In this document: piece after piece, positions 34,471 to 41,413 of the stretch
Numbering within the stretch: position 1 is the first letter of the stretch
Layout: every line of letters starts with the position of its first letter
From: Methylobacterium terricola
GTDB taxonomy: Bacteria; Pseudomonadota; Alphaproteobacteria; Rhizobiales; Beijerinckiaceae
Reading direction: 5' to 3'
DNA: 41,413 nucleotides
Assembly: GCF_006151805.1 (NCBI RefSeq)
Contig: NZ_VDDA01000036.1
Coordinates: 1 to 41,413 of the forward strand
The notes under the pieces: generated by a model
What the model saw: only the letters and a program-made list of their open reading frames with translations
Told to the model about the DNA's origin: nothing
Databases searched by the model: none
Translations under genes and position numbers: made by a program

Positions 34471-34632
34471 TCACTTGCGCCAATGAGAGCCGAGCCCGTT
34501 GCGTCTCGTGAAATCGCTCCGCCGCGCCGCACAGTTCTCCACGAAGATCAGACTGTTCGCAAACTCGCCGGAGACGACGTCAGCGGCGGGGGCGGCGAAG
34601 TCGTGAGTGGCGGCGGTAGCGAGATCGTCCAT
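34471..34632 (-). CDS. Very small protein upstream of rtcB (53 aa)
   Basis: ATG 34632 has GGGAGG six bases upstream, the best ribosome-binding site in this part of the island. The peptide starts MDDLATAATHDFAAPAADVV, continues GEFANSLIFVENCAARRSDF and ends GLGSHWRK. There is no signal peptide or membrane segment. It precedes rtcB by 69 bp on the same strand and may be co-transcribed. I recognise no family. Confidence 0.5.
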   Translation of the reverse strand: MDDLATAATHDFAAPAADVVSGEFANSLIFVENCAARRSDFTRRNGLGSHWRK

Positions 34633-34740
34633 TCTGGCCTCCCGTTCTTGGTCACCGGCTCAAGCTGCCAACCGCTGATCCGCGAGGATATCACACCAGT
34701 CAGCACCAATCCCAGCATGAATTTCGATTTTTACTGTCGA

Positions 34741-35168
34741 TTAATTTTGAGAAAGTCGATGCGCAAGAGCATACGCAGCTGCTTGTCCTGCGAATGACGC
34801 GTCAGAATCGCCGAATACGATCACTGTCTCCACGTTGGGCGGCGGCTCCCACTTCGCGAGCAGGGTGGAGTTGATCGCCGCCCAGCACAGGATGCCGAAG
34901 AGAGAGGCCGCGGCCAGGGCCGTCTCGACCCCTTCGGCGATCCCGAGAACCGGGCCATGGTCGAAGAGACGGATCGCCGCGCCGGCCGGGATGGTGCCGG
35001 GTATCATCCGGCGCGGATCCTCGACCGAAGCCTTTCTGCCGTCCTCGGTCAGTTAGGTCCGGTGGATCGTCGCGGGCACGCCATCGGGGCCGGTGACCAT
35101 GGCGAGCATGGCCGGGTGCCAGGAGGGGGTCTCGGCCTGGTAGCGGAGGCGGCTGACAAGACATCCCG
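34741..35168 (-). pseudogene. Toprim-domain primase remnant with an internal stop
   Basis: The C-terminal half reads LFDHGPVLGIAEGVETALAA, WAAINSTLLAKW and IVFGDSDASFAGQAAAYALA, which is the Toprim part of phage/plasmid primase-helicases (EGxET and DxD signatures). Upstream in the same frame is RYQAETPSWHPAMLAMVTGP and TIHRT, then TAA (35055-35053), then LTEDGRKASVEDPRRM. A Tyr codon changed to stop explains the break. The zinc-finger and N-terminal parts are missing. Confidence 0.75.
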
Positions 35169-35174
35169 GGAGTG

Positions 35175-35411
35175 GTTCGGCCAGACGCCGGTAAGTTCGC
35201 GGAACTGGTTCGATGCCCAACCGGCCGAGTAGCCCCGGCGACGCCCCACGAGCTTCAGCCGCCCGACCAGGCTCGCCTTCTCGAGCGTCCTGGCCGTCGC
35301 CTTGAGAGGTTTCACCTCGACGAGTTCGCCGTCCTCGCACCGGATCTCGCTCTGCTTCTCCGGCTTGAAGCCGCAGGCCGGGCAGGCGTGGACCTTCGGC
35401 GGCTGCACCAC
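35175..35411 (-). pseudogene. C-terminal fragment of a phage/plasmid DEAD-type helicase
   Basis: The frame gives VHACPACGFKPEKQSEIRC, with a CxxC zinc half-site, then VGRRRGYSAGWASNQFRELTG and VWPN, the usual C-terminal end of a phage helicase family. Helicase core motifs are absent upstream. After VWPN the frame runs into the primase remnant, so a deletion joined the two genes. Confidence 0.6.
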
Positions 35412-35563
35412 CTCGCGGCCGCCCCGAAGGGGAGTGATTCCACGGCCCTGACGTCGGGCCTCTCGCCGGGAAAAGCCGCATCGAATCAGCGGCTTATCTA
35501 CCCGATTCGACGAGCGGCCGTGCTGGCCGCCTCATCGGAGAGGGCACAGTGAGGCCGCCGCGC

Positions 35564-35779
35564 TCAGACGTTCGCCGAGACGGTCTCCGGCGCGCGCCGA
35601 ATGGCGTTGCGCCGGATGGTCCCGTCACGCAGCGCGGTCGCCGACCAATCGGCCTCGCTGCGCCCGATCGGCTGACCTGCCTCGACTTCGCCGCTGGAGA
35701 GATAGGTGTCGAGCGGCTTCATGACATCGCGAAAGAGGCCGCCCACGCCAAGGGCGTCCGTCACTTCATAGAGCAACAT
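35564..35779 (-). CDS. Possible small hypothetical protein (71 aa)
   Basis: The frame from ATG 35779 gives MLLYEVTDALGVGGLFRDVM, then PLDTYLSSGEVEAGQPIGRS. The residue mix looks protein-like, but the ribosome-binding site is weak and I see no family. It could be a fragment of a lost gene. The surrounding 35412-35981 holds nothing else I can support. Confidence 0.35.
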   Translation of the reverse strand: MLLYEVTDALGVGGLFRDVMKPLDTYLSSGEVEAGQPIGRSEADWSATALRDGTIRRNAIRRAPETVSANV

Positions 35780-35981
35780 GATTGTACAGCTTTCGAGAGT
35801 GAGGTGTCGGGCGCTGCTCACGCGCGCCTCGTCTGCCCGAACTACGATTTGGCGCTCGATCCGTTCCAGCTGACCCCAGAACTTTGCGCACTACCAAAGC
35901 GTGGGCGCTGACGGCTGCCCGGATCGCGAGCGGCTCGGCGACCTCTACGGCCAACCCCGAACCTGAAGAGCACGACATCCG

Positions 35982-36893
35982 ATGAAGACGCAGTCCGCGA
36001 TTCCGGGCATGAGCCGGCGCCTCCTGACGCTGGCAGCGGATTACTGCCGCTGCACGGCCCCGGTGTTCGAGCGGGCCTGCCCCGTCACGCCGATCGCGTC
36101 GGGGACCCGGGCCGACTACCACAAGGTGTTCGATTTCCCTGGAGCCGCTGCCGGCGATGCCGCTCGACCGGCTCGACCGCCCGTTCATGGTCGGCCTGCG
36201 CAACAAGGCCTATGCGACGTATAAGCGCCGGTTCGCGAACTACGTCGTGCAGGTGCTCTCGCGGGCCTGCGGCATCGGGATCGGGCTGGGCTTGCTGACG
36301 GAAAACCCGGTCGACCACGTCGAGAAGGTGCGCAAGGCGACGGGGGAGACAAGCCTGAACCGGCCGTGTGGACCTCGGCGGAGCGCGACGCGGTGCTTGC
36401 CGAGCTACCGGTGCCGCTGCGGGGCCCGTTCGCGATGATGCGCTATCTCGGCGTGCGGCTCGGCGACGTGCGGGGGATGCGGCGCGATGCCTACCAGGCC
36501 GGGATGATCTCGTTCGTCACCGGCAAGGGAGCGGTCGAGGTCACGGCACCCTGCCCGGAACCGCTGGCCCGGATCCTCGACGCGCAGCCGGACCACGCCA
36601 CGCACCTGTTCTCCAGCTCGGACGGCTCGCCGTGGTCCGAGGGTGGATTTCACGCGAGCTGGCTCCGGGTGCGGCTGCGGCTCGAGACGGAGGGGAAGGT
36701 CAAGCCCGGGCTGACGCCGCACGGGGTCCGGCACTCGATGGCAACGGACCTCAGAGAACTCGGCAAGACCGAGCGCGAGATCGCCGACATCTTCGGCCAG
36801 TGGACGACCTACGCGGTGACTGGCGCCACCTCGGCCGCGACCGGCGCCCCGATGACGCCGATGTGCAGGTCGCGCACGGGGCGCGGTCCCTAA
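35982..36893 (+). pseudogene. Phage-type tyrosine recombinase (integrase) with two frameshifts and no catalytic tyrosine
   Basis: Three frames join into one integrase. The first has SGTRADYHKVFDF. After an extra C near 36138 comes LEPLPAMPLDRLDRPFMVG and NKAYATYKRRFANYVVQVLS. After a lost G in the run near 36340 comes VWTSAERDAVLAELP, MMRYLGVRLGDVRGMRRD (first catalytic Arg) and LTPHGVRHSMATDLRELG (HxxR). The closing part should carry the nucleophilic Tyr in an ARHY-like motif. Instead FGQWTTYAVTG runs into an alanine-rich tail and stops. The enzyme cannot be active. It marks this block as a former integrative element. Confidence 0.8.
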
Positions 36894-37293
36894 TAAACAG
36901 AGATCCTTCCCTCCAACGGCAGAGCTTCAATCACGGACAAGAGCTGAAAATTTTTTGGTTCGGCGATCACATTTTCGTGATCACAGAGCCAAATCGGCGC
37001 CGATTTGCGCGCTCCGAGACTGTGTCGCCATGGTGCCATGAACACCAAGCCACTGATGCGCATGGATTATTATCAACGACATGGCTTGGAAGCGAACTCT
37101 GCTCCCCCCAGTGTTTGGTGCGACATAATTCGATCCTAAGGGCCTAAAGTATTCACGCTGGTTCTCGGCAATATTTTCGACGAATTTTTCGAATCTTGCT
37201 TGCGTTCGGGATGGGTGACATGCATTCCTGGCCTGACAGCGGCGATCTCCAACGTCGTCGTTGGCCCTTCCCCCGTAAACCGACAGAGAATCC
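36894..37293. promoter_or_regulatory. AT-richer non-coding stretch with palindromes, upstream of two plus-strand genes
   Basis: No gene is supported. It contains GATCAC (36965-36970) / GTGATC (36977-36982) as a hairpin with loop ATTTTC, and the perfect palindrome AAATCGGCGCCGATTT at 36991-37006. A-T runs (GAAAATTTTTTGG; ATATTTTCGACGAATTTTTCG) also stand out. Such a layout before a possible replication protein could be an origin or an operator; this is inference. Confidence 0.4.
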
Positions 37294-37806
37294 ATGTACA
37301 AGCATGATGATGGCGTGCCCGCTGGCGCGCTCGCGGACGCACGCCTTGCCGCTGACGAAGCCGCTGCTCCCGTATTCATCGTGGAGGCAACTGCCTCCGA
37401 GTCCACGATCGTGGAGCCTAGCGCCGCGCCACAGCTGGACGCGAAGTCGCCAGGCGAAGCATCAGCGACCTCGTCGATGTCTCTCGTCCAGCAGGTGATA
37501 GAACAAAGTGCTAAAGCAGCTTACTTCGATCGCCTCGAACGCCAAAAGGACTTGTCGGAGCGCACGTCCATGCTGCGCATCTCGCCCTATCGGCCCTACG
37601 ACGAACGCACACGTAACTTGGTCAAGTCAGTGGCCGCTCATTGTCATTTCGGCGCTTTCGTCCAGCACTTGCTGGATACACCGCCGCCAGAGCCCAAGAT
37701 TACTGTAAAGCAAAAAATATCTCGGCGAACCAAGAAAAATAAGACGTCAATTTTCCAGATTAGCCGGATGATTCTCATGCAAAGCGAGGACGACAAGGTC
37801 GCCTGA
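37294..37806 (+). CDS. Hypothetical island protein (170 aa)
   Basis: The ATG at 37294 has only a weak ribosome-binding site (AGAGAA). The first 65 residues are acidic and low-complexity (ESTIVEPSAAPQLDAK). The centre is helical (LVQQVIEQSAKAAYFDRLER), with ISPYRPYDERTRNLVKS and CHFGAFVQHLLD. The tail is strongly basic (KITVKQKISRRTKKNK), suggesting nucleic-acid binding. I recognise no family. It precedes the 311-aa gene by 53 bp, so the two probably form an operon. Confidence 0.55.
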   Translation: MYKHDDGVPAGALADARLAADEAAAPVFIVEATASESTIVEPSAAPQLDAKSPGEASATSSMSLVQQVIEQSAKAAYFDRLERQKDLSERTSMLRISPYRPYDERTRNLVKSVAAHCHFGAFVQHLLDTPPPEPKITVKQKISRRTKKNKTSIFQISRMILMQSEDDKVA

Positions 37807-37859
37807 CGCTGTCATCTCTGAACTCCCATTCGATCGTTGGGCTGCATTAACAATACAAG

Positions 37860-38795
37860 ATGTGGCTCAACGATCTCTATCGCTCTGGAAAGAGAGAGCG
37901 CGTTCGCGCCCTGATCAAACGATCAAATGAAGGCTCAGCGATGTTAGGATTCGACAGTACGGTACCATTCAATAAGAGATCCGATGAAGATCTTTGGAGG
38001 CCGTTCTCCGATCCTTGCCAGCAAGCTCTTCGGGGCGCCGTGGTTGGCCGCTGTCCAGCGGCCTACGACGAGCAGTTCCAACCACAGCCGCACTTTATCA
38101 CGCGGCCGCAGTTCTGGATTGCGCATCAGGCCGTGGCGTTCGCCAATCACCAGGGGGCCATCCTCAACGTACAGATGACCATCGCCTGGGACAAAATAGG
38201 TTACCGCTACAGCCAGGAGGTCGATGTGGCGCACCGCGTGCTGATGCAGGCCCAACGCAAATTCATGCGGCGTCACGGGGTGCCGAACTACAACTACGCG
38301 GTTTTCGAGCGCTCCCAGACGTTTGGCCTCCACTCGCACAGCGGGGTACACGTCCCCGTGCACGTGTACCCCCAGTACCGGCGGTGGCTGGAACGGTACG
38401 TTAAGCGCATCGATCGCGTAGGCTTCAAACAACGCCTCCACGTTCGGCGCCGCCGGGAGACGGCCGTCGCGCGTGCGATCGAGGAGCAGTGGCGCTGGTT
38501 TCGCTACTGCATGAAGGGGGTCGACCCGGCGCTCAACGCGCGCGAGCGCGATGTCAACGGCTTGGCGCCCGACGACACGTTTACCGGCTTCTATGGTTTG
38601 AAACACCGGTACTCGGGCATCGTGACCCTTCAGCGCGTGCGGGTGTCGCAAGACATGCTCAGGAAAGCTAGGCAGGAGGCAGGGTACCCCGAGTGCTACT
38701 ACCTGATCGATGGTGAGCATCGGTACGACGACGCGGAGTACCGACGCGGGGAGGGCGACCGTCTGACGGAGATGCTTCGACGCGATCTGATCTAG
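37860..38795 (+). CDS. Hypothetical protein, possibly related to HUH-type replication proteins (311 aa)
   Basis: The frame is clean and rich in Trp, Tyr and His. The middle reads ILNVQMTIAWDK, then VFERSQTFGLHSHSGVHVPV and HVYPQYRRWLERYVKRI, followed by EEQWRWFRYCMKG. The order 'strand, acidic residue, G-x-H-x-H, hydrophobic strand, then a helix' resembles motif II of rolling-circle and plasmid replication proteins (here HSH or HVPVH in place of a strict HUH), and YCMKG resembles the Y-containing helix later in such proteins. This is suggestive, not firm. It ends 84 bp before a perfect 36-bp palindrome. The 352-residue frame opposite it lacks such features. Confidence 0.55.
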   Translation: MWLNDLYRSGKRERVRALIKRSNEGSAMLGFDSTVPFNKRSDEDLWRPFSDPCQQALRGAVVGRCPAAYDEQFQPQPHFITRPQFWIAHQAVAFANHQGAILNVQMTIAWDKIGYRYSQEVDVAHRVLMQAQRKFMRRHGVPNYNYAVFERSQTFGLHSHSGVHVPVHVYPQYRRWLERYVKRIDRVGFKQRLHVRRRRETAVARAIEEQWRWFRYCMKGVDPALNARERDVNGLAPDDTFTGFYGLKHRYSGIVTLQRVRVSQDMLRKARQEAGYPECYYLIDGEHRYDDAEYRRGEGDRLTEMLRRDLI

Positions 38796-38879
38796 CAAAC
38801 AGGCCTTTGGGGCATCGAGGAGACTGCGCCGCCTATAAATAGGTCGGCCTTCATTCCGCGTCCTCATGAACTCGTATTT

Positions 38880-38915
38880 AGAGAAGCCCGCCGGGGATCC
38901 CCGGCGGGCTTCTCT
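38880..38915. terminator. Perfect 36-bp palindrome, likely terminator, centred on GGATCC
   Basis: AGAGAAGCCCGCCGGGGATC is followed by its exact reverse complement with no loop bases left unpaired on paper. It lies 84 bp after the 311-aa gene. It would fold into a very stable hairpin ending in TTCTCT. Like the 26-bp palindrome at 3835 it has GGATCC at its centre, though the arms differ. Confidence 0.7.
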
Positions 38916-40019
38916 GCGTGTGCGCCCCTTCGCGACGTAAGCTCTCTCGGTGATCGGGATGCTGTTCCGCCAGACAACATCCGAGGCAGGGCGGTCCGTC
39001 AACCGATCGTCCGTGGGCTTCCGCGTACCGTCCGAGACGGTCTCGGTGATAGTCGTTGAGGGCGCCTCCGTTCGGCCGCCGAGAAAACTGCCAGTTTCAC
39101 CACTGCGGCAGGAATGGACATTTGTCGGGCCGAAATGGCAGACCGCCTCGAAAAGATATTTTATTTCAATAGCTTGCGCGTTTAGCCGGGGCTAGCCGGG
39201 GCAGGCGGGCCAAGACGGTCCATTGAGGGCCTTGCTGTGTGGCAGCCAGGGTAGTGACCGGCCCCGGGGCGCCGGGCGTAATGGATCGTAGTGGGGCGCC
39301 GGATCCAGAGAGCAGAGCCTTTGAGGGTTCCCAGTAGGCGATGCCGAGGGCACCCAGTCGCTACCTGCCGCTGTCGCAGGGGGCTTCCATCGGAGCGGCG
39401 CCGGTATGCTGGTAGCCTCTCAGGTGACAATCAGCGAAAGTCTCGCGTGTGTACCCGGATCGCGGGGGTGGCCTCGTTCACATTGGGTGCCCCGATCCCG
39501 TCGGTGTGCCGGTCGGGGATGAAGATGTCCCGGGGCTTCGGCCCGAGTGGACCCGCTGCCTCGGCTCCTCCGGCGCGGTCGGACGGACGCCCGCGTAGGG
39601 GACCGTACGCGGTCAGGGTGAGCCGTGCGCGGGCGCGACGAAGGTCCGTCGACCCGGCGGGGGCGAGCTGCAGTTCGTGAGCTGCGTCGGAGACCGTCTG
39701 TCGGCAGAATGCCTCTGATCAGATGTGACAAGTTTCAGACACTTGGCGTGGCCGCAATCGGTGCGAGAACGGCGATGGGTCTGTTTGGGTTGTCCTGTCT
39801 CGTCCGGTAGGTTCGGCGGTTGCGGGCCGTCGCATATGCCTGCTCCTCTTGGATACCGCGTCTCATGATCGACTGCCATAGTTGCACCCTATCATTGAGG
39901 TTGGCCAGAGACATTGCAAATTTTTGCCCCGGATCACCCGAGCGGGCTCGATGGGTCTCCCTGGTTGTGGACAGGGTCTTGGTTTGGTCCAACAACTTAG
40001 CGTAGGGTGGGAAGAGGGG
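38916..40019. other. About 1.1 kb without a supported gene
   Basis: Short frames exist on both strands but none has a good start and a recognisable peptide. A minus-strand frame ending at 39735 (MSLANLNDRVQLWQSIMRRG at 39914) is the least unlikely and could be a small or broken gene. There is a short tandem (GCTAGCCGGGG-like) near 39185. The 39700-40000 part is less GC-rich and should hold the promoter of the TerB-N-like gene. Confidence 0.3.
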
Positions 40020-41290
40020 ATGCAGGACCAGGGACGGATGGCTGCGAGCGGGAGTGTGACCTACGTGGCCAAGGATATACTCCCGGCGACAGGGTGGTTG
40101 GTCTCATGCGGGTTGGCAGCCGTTTTGATTGGCGGGTCGGTCCCTTTCCCCGCCTCGGCGCAGCAGAGTGAACAGGGCACTCAGGCGCGCGCGGTACAGG
40201 CCGACCTTCAGGCTCTAGGCCACAATCCCGGCGGCGTCGATGGTCGATGGGGACGCCAATCGGTGCAAGCCCTGCTCCGCTTCCAGCAAGCGGAAGGCCT
40301 CCCCCCAACTGGCCGTGCCGATCTGCCGACCCTGACTCGACTGCGGGAGCGGAGGCAGGCTGCCGCAGGGATTGCTTCCTCTGCGCGCCAAAAGTCGACC
40401 GTCAATGTGCCCTCAACGGGGTCGCCACTTACCTTACTCCCGACACCGGCTCTTCCCGCTGTCGAGGTGGAAACGAAGTCCGTCCCGACAGTCGGCAACG
40501 GACCAAGGGAAACTGTGTCATCCACCCGACCGGAAGGCGGCAGGGTGGCATCATCGGGCCAACCACTGCCTTCGCCGCCCGCCGTCATCCCGCCCGGGAT
40601 CCCGGCCACGGGCGAGGTGCCAGTACTTGACCGACCCCATCACGCGCCTTCGGCCGTCGCGGCCGACACGGGGAAGCCTACACTCTGGGACCCGGGCCGC
40701 CTGCATGTGGCTCCAATGGTTGTTGCTGCGGTGCTAGCAATCGCTGCCGTCCTGGCGTTATGGGCCTTGCGGCGGCGAAGCAGGCCGGACACGCATCTGC
40801 CGGCGACTTCCGCGGGCATCTCCGACGACGCACCCCCGCGCCTCCCCGACGTCGAGGAGCCTCCCGTCGTGATCTGCGAAGCCGCGGCCTTGCCGCCTCA
40901 GCCCGACAGGCAAGCCGGCCCGCCGCAGGACATGGCAGCCACCCCGGCTGTTCAGAACGTTGAGGGTGCTCCCCCGGCATCGCCGGTCACTTCTTCGGCG
41001 CCGCGGGCGACGTTCGAGGTGGTGACTGCCCCTGTCCAGGCTTACGTCTTCGTTGCTACACCACCGCTGGCGGCCAAGCCTCTCCCGGAGGTCACCCTCC
41101 CGGACATCGCGCCCGCGCCTCAGCTTCTCCAGGCCAAAGCGCCAACGCCGCCGTACAAGGCATCTGGCGACCGGACCTGGGTGCCTGCCGGCGGGCGGGT
41201 GACAGTCGCTGGCTTCACTCTTCCCGGGCTCGTCTATGTCGGGCACATCCTGCCGCCCATGGAGGGCTTCGGCCGCACCGACAACTGCTT
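40020..41290 (+). pseudogene. Membrane protein with a peptidoglycan-binding domain and a TerB-N-like domain, interrupted by an IS element
   Basis: The frame from ATG 40020 (AGAGGGG just before; ATG 40038 is an alternative) has no stop up to the window edge. Residues about 7-45 are a signal sequence ending PASAQQ. A PG_binding_1 domain follows: VQADLQALGHNPGGVDGRWG and SVQALLRFQQAEGLPPTG. Next come a Pro/Ser-rich linker, a membrane helix (MVVAAVLAIAAVLALWAL, about residues 232-249) and a second Pro-rich stretch. Then DRTWVPAGGRVTVAGFTL, LVYVGHILPPMEGFGR follows, which matches the start of the TerB-N domain (W-x-G, VTVGG, YVG, P-x-L). Past about 41290 the frame is IS DNA. TerB-N proteins are linked to tellurite resistance and stress signalling. 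As it stands the protein is truncated within that domain. Confidence 0.75.
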
Positions 41291-41413
41291 AGAGCGCCTA
41301 ACAGAACCGCCTGATCTGGCGGAGGGTGATGAGGCTTGCCTGCAGGAACGTGAAGGCCTCGTAGATGTCGGCGCGGCGTTCGTAGCGGACGGGCAAGCGG
41401 CGGGCGCGGTTGA
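41291..41413. mobile_element. IS5-family insertion sequence, one end (continues past the window)
   Basis: The TerB-N-like peptide stops matching after GRTDN, near 41287. From about 41291 (GAGCGCCTAACAG) the DNA is that of an IS whose transposase is on the minus strand. The TTA at 41288-41290 may be the target duplication, as in IS1031/IS427-type elements. The other end is outside the window, so the inverted repeat cannot be confirmed. Confidence 0.75.
41298..41413 (-). CDS. IS5-family transposase, C-terminal end (partial)
   Basis: The 37 visible residues include RRLPVRYERRADIYEAF, TFLQASLITLRQI and RRFC before TAG (41300-41298). This is the very conserved C-terminus of IS5-group DDE transposases (R-x-x-V-R-Y-E-R-R-A-D-I-x-x-A-F). 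The DDE core lies beyond the window. The stop is about eight bases from the element's end, as usual for this group. Confidence 0.85.
   Translation of the reverse strand, partial: NRARRLPVRYERRADIYEAFTFLQASLITLRQIRRFC

Noticed and set aside
33865..34797. Plus-strand frame opposite rtcB
   Set aside because: It is antisense to a gene with full RtcB motifs and has no features of its own.
37944..39002. 352-residue frame on the minus strand opposite the 311-aa gene
   Set aside because: It has no motif or ribosome-binding site; the plus-strand frame has Trp/Tyr/His-rich, protein-like segments.
39600..39680. Possible group II intron domain V (GAGCCGTGCGCGG)
   Set aside because: The paired second half and the GAAA-type loop of domain V are missing and no maturase is nearby.

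Overview
The window is very GC-rich (roughly 70%) and reads like the chromosome of an alphaproteobacterium of the Methylobacterium type. This rests on the GC content and start-codon use, the style of the small secreted proteins, a dxs N-terminus typical of that group, and capsule genes that match the rhizobial rkp/kps families. The genus is inferred; the class is fairly safe.

Region 1 (1-3.8 kb) is core chromosome. It holds the start of dxs on the minus strand, a small secreted protein, a secreted DNA/RNA non-specific endonuclease, a 90-residue protein of unknown role, and the ribosome-associated ABC-F protein EttA, which ends at a strong terminator.

Region 2 (3.9-24.8 kb) is a surface-polysaccharide locus. 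In order it has a Wza/KpsD-type export lipoprotein, a KpsS-like and a two-domain KpsC-like Kdo transferase, a short-chain dehydrogenase, a formyltransferase, an alpha-oxoamine synthase, a 2486-residue type I PKS (KS-AT-DH-degenerate MT-ER-KR-ACP), a stand-alone AsnC/RAM-domain protein, UDP-glucose 6-dehydrogenase and a double GT2 glycosyltransferase. The PKS, oxoamine synthase, dehydrogenase and KpsC/KpsS genes recall the rhizobial rkp-1 capsule region. The PKS has no thioesterase, and its stop overlaps the start of the oxoamine synthase by 4 nt. A sensible model is that the PKS makes a long reduced acyl chain on its ACP. The oxoamine synthase would release it by condensation with an amino acid, the dehydrogenase would reduce the ketone, and the formyltransferase may formylate the amine. 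The result would be a sphingoid-like lipid for the capsule. No KpsM/T-type ABC transporter is in view.

Region 3 (25.0-26.1 kb) has two identical tRNA-Val(GAC) genes behind a near-consensus promoter and two small proteins.

Region 4 (26.1-41.4 kb) is an accessory island full of broken genes. It contains a two-gene unit of hypothetical proteins, an AT-richer overlapping pair whose second member has a HEPN-like RxxxxH motif, a umuC 3' remnant and an orphan TadG-like protein. A decayed HK97-type prophage block on the minus strand carries a truncated large terminase, a frameshifted small terminase, an HNH remnant, a twice-frameshifted NusG-like gene, and primase and helicase remnants. An intact rtcB RNA ligase sits inside that block, and a twice-frameshifted tyrosine recombinase lies on the plus strand. 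An AT-rich, palindrome-containing stretch then leads to two plus-strand genes, the second possibly related to replication proteins. Last comes a membrane protein with a peptidoglycan-binding domain and a TerB-N-like domain. Its reading frame runs off the window, but it is cut near 41290 by an IS5-family element whose transposase C-terminus is visible on the minus strand.
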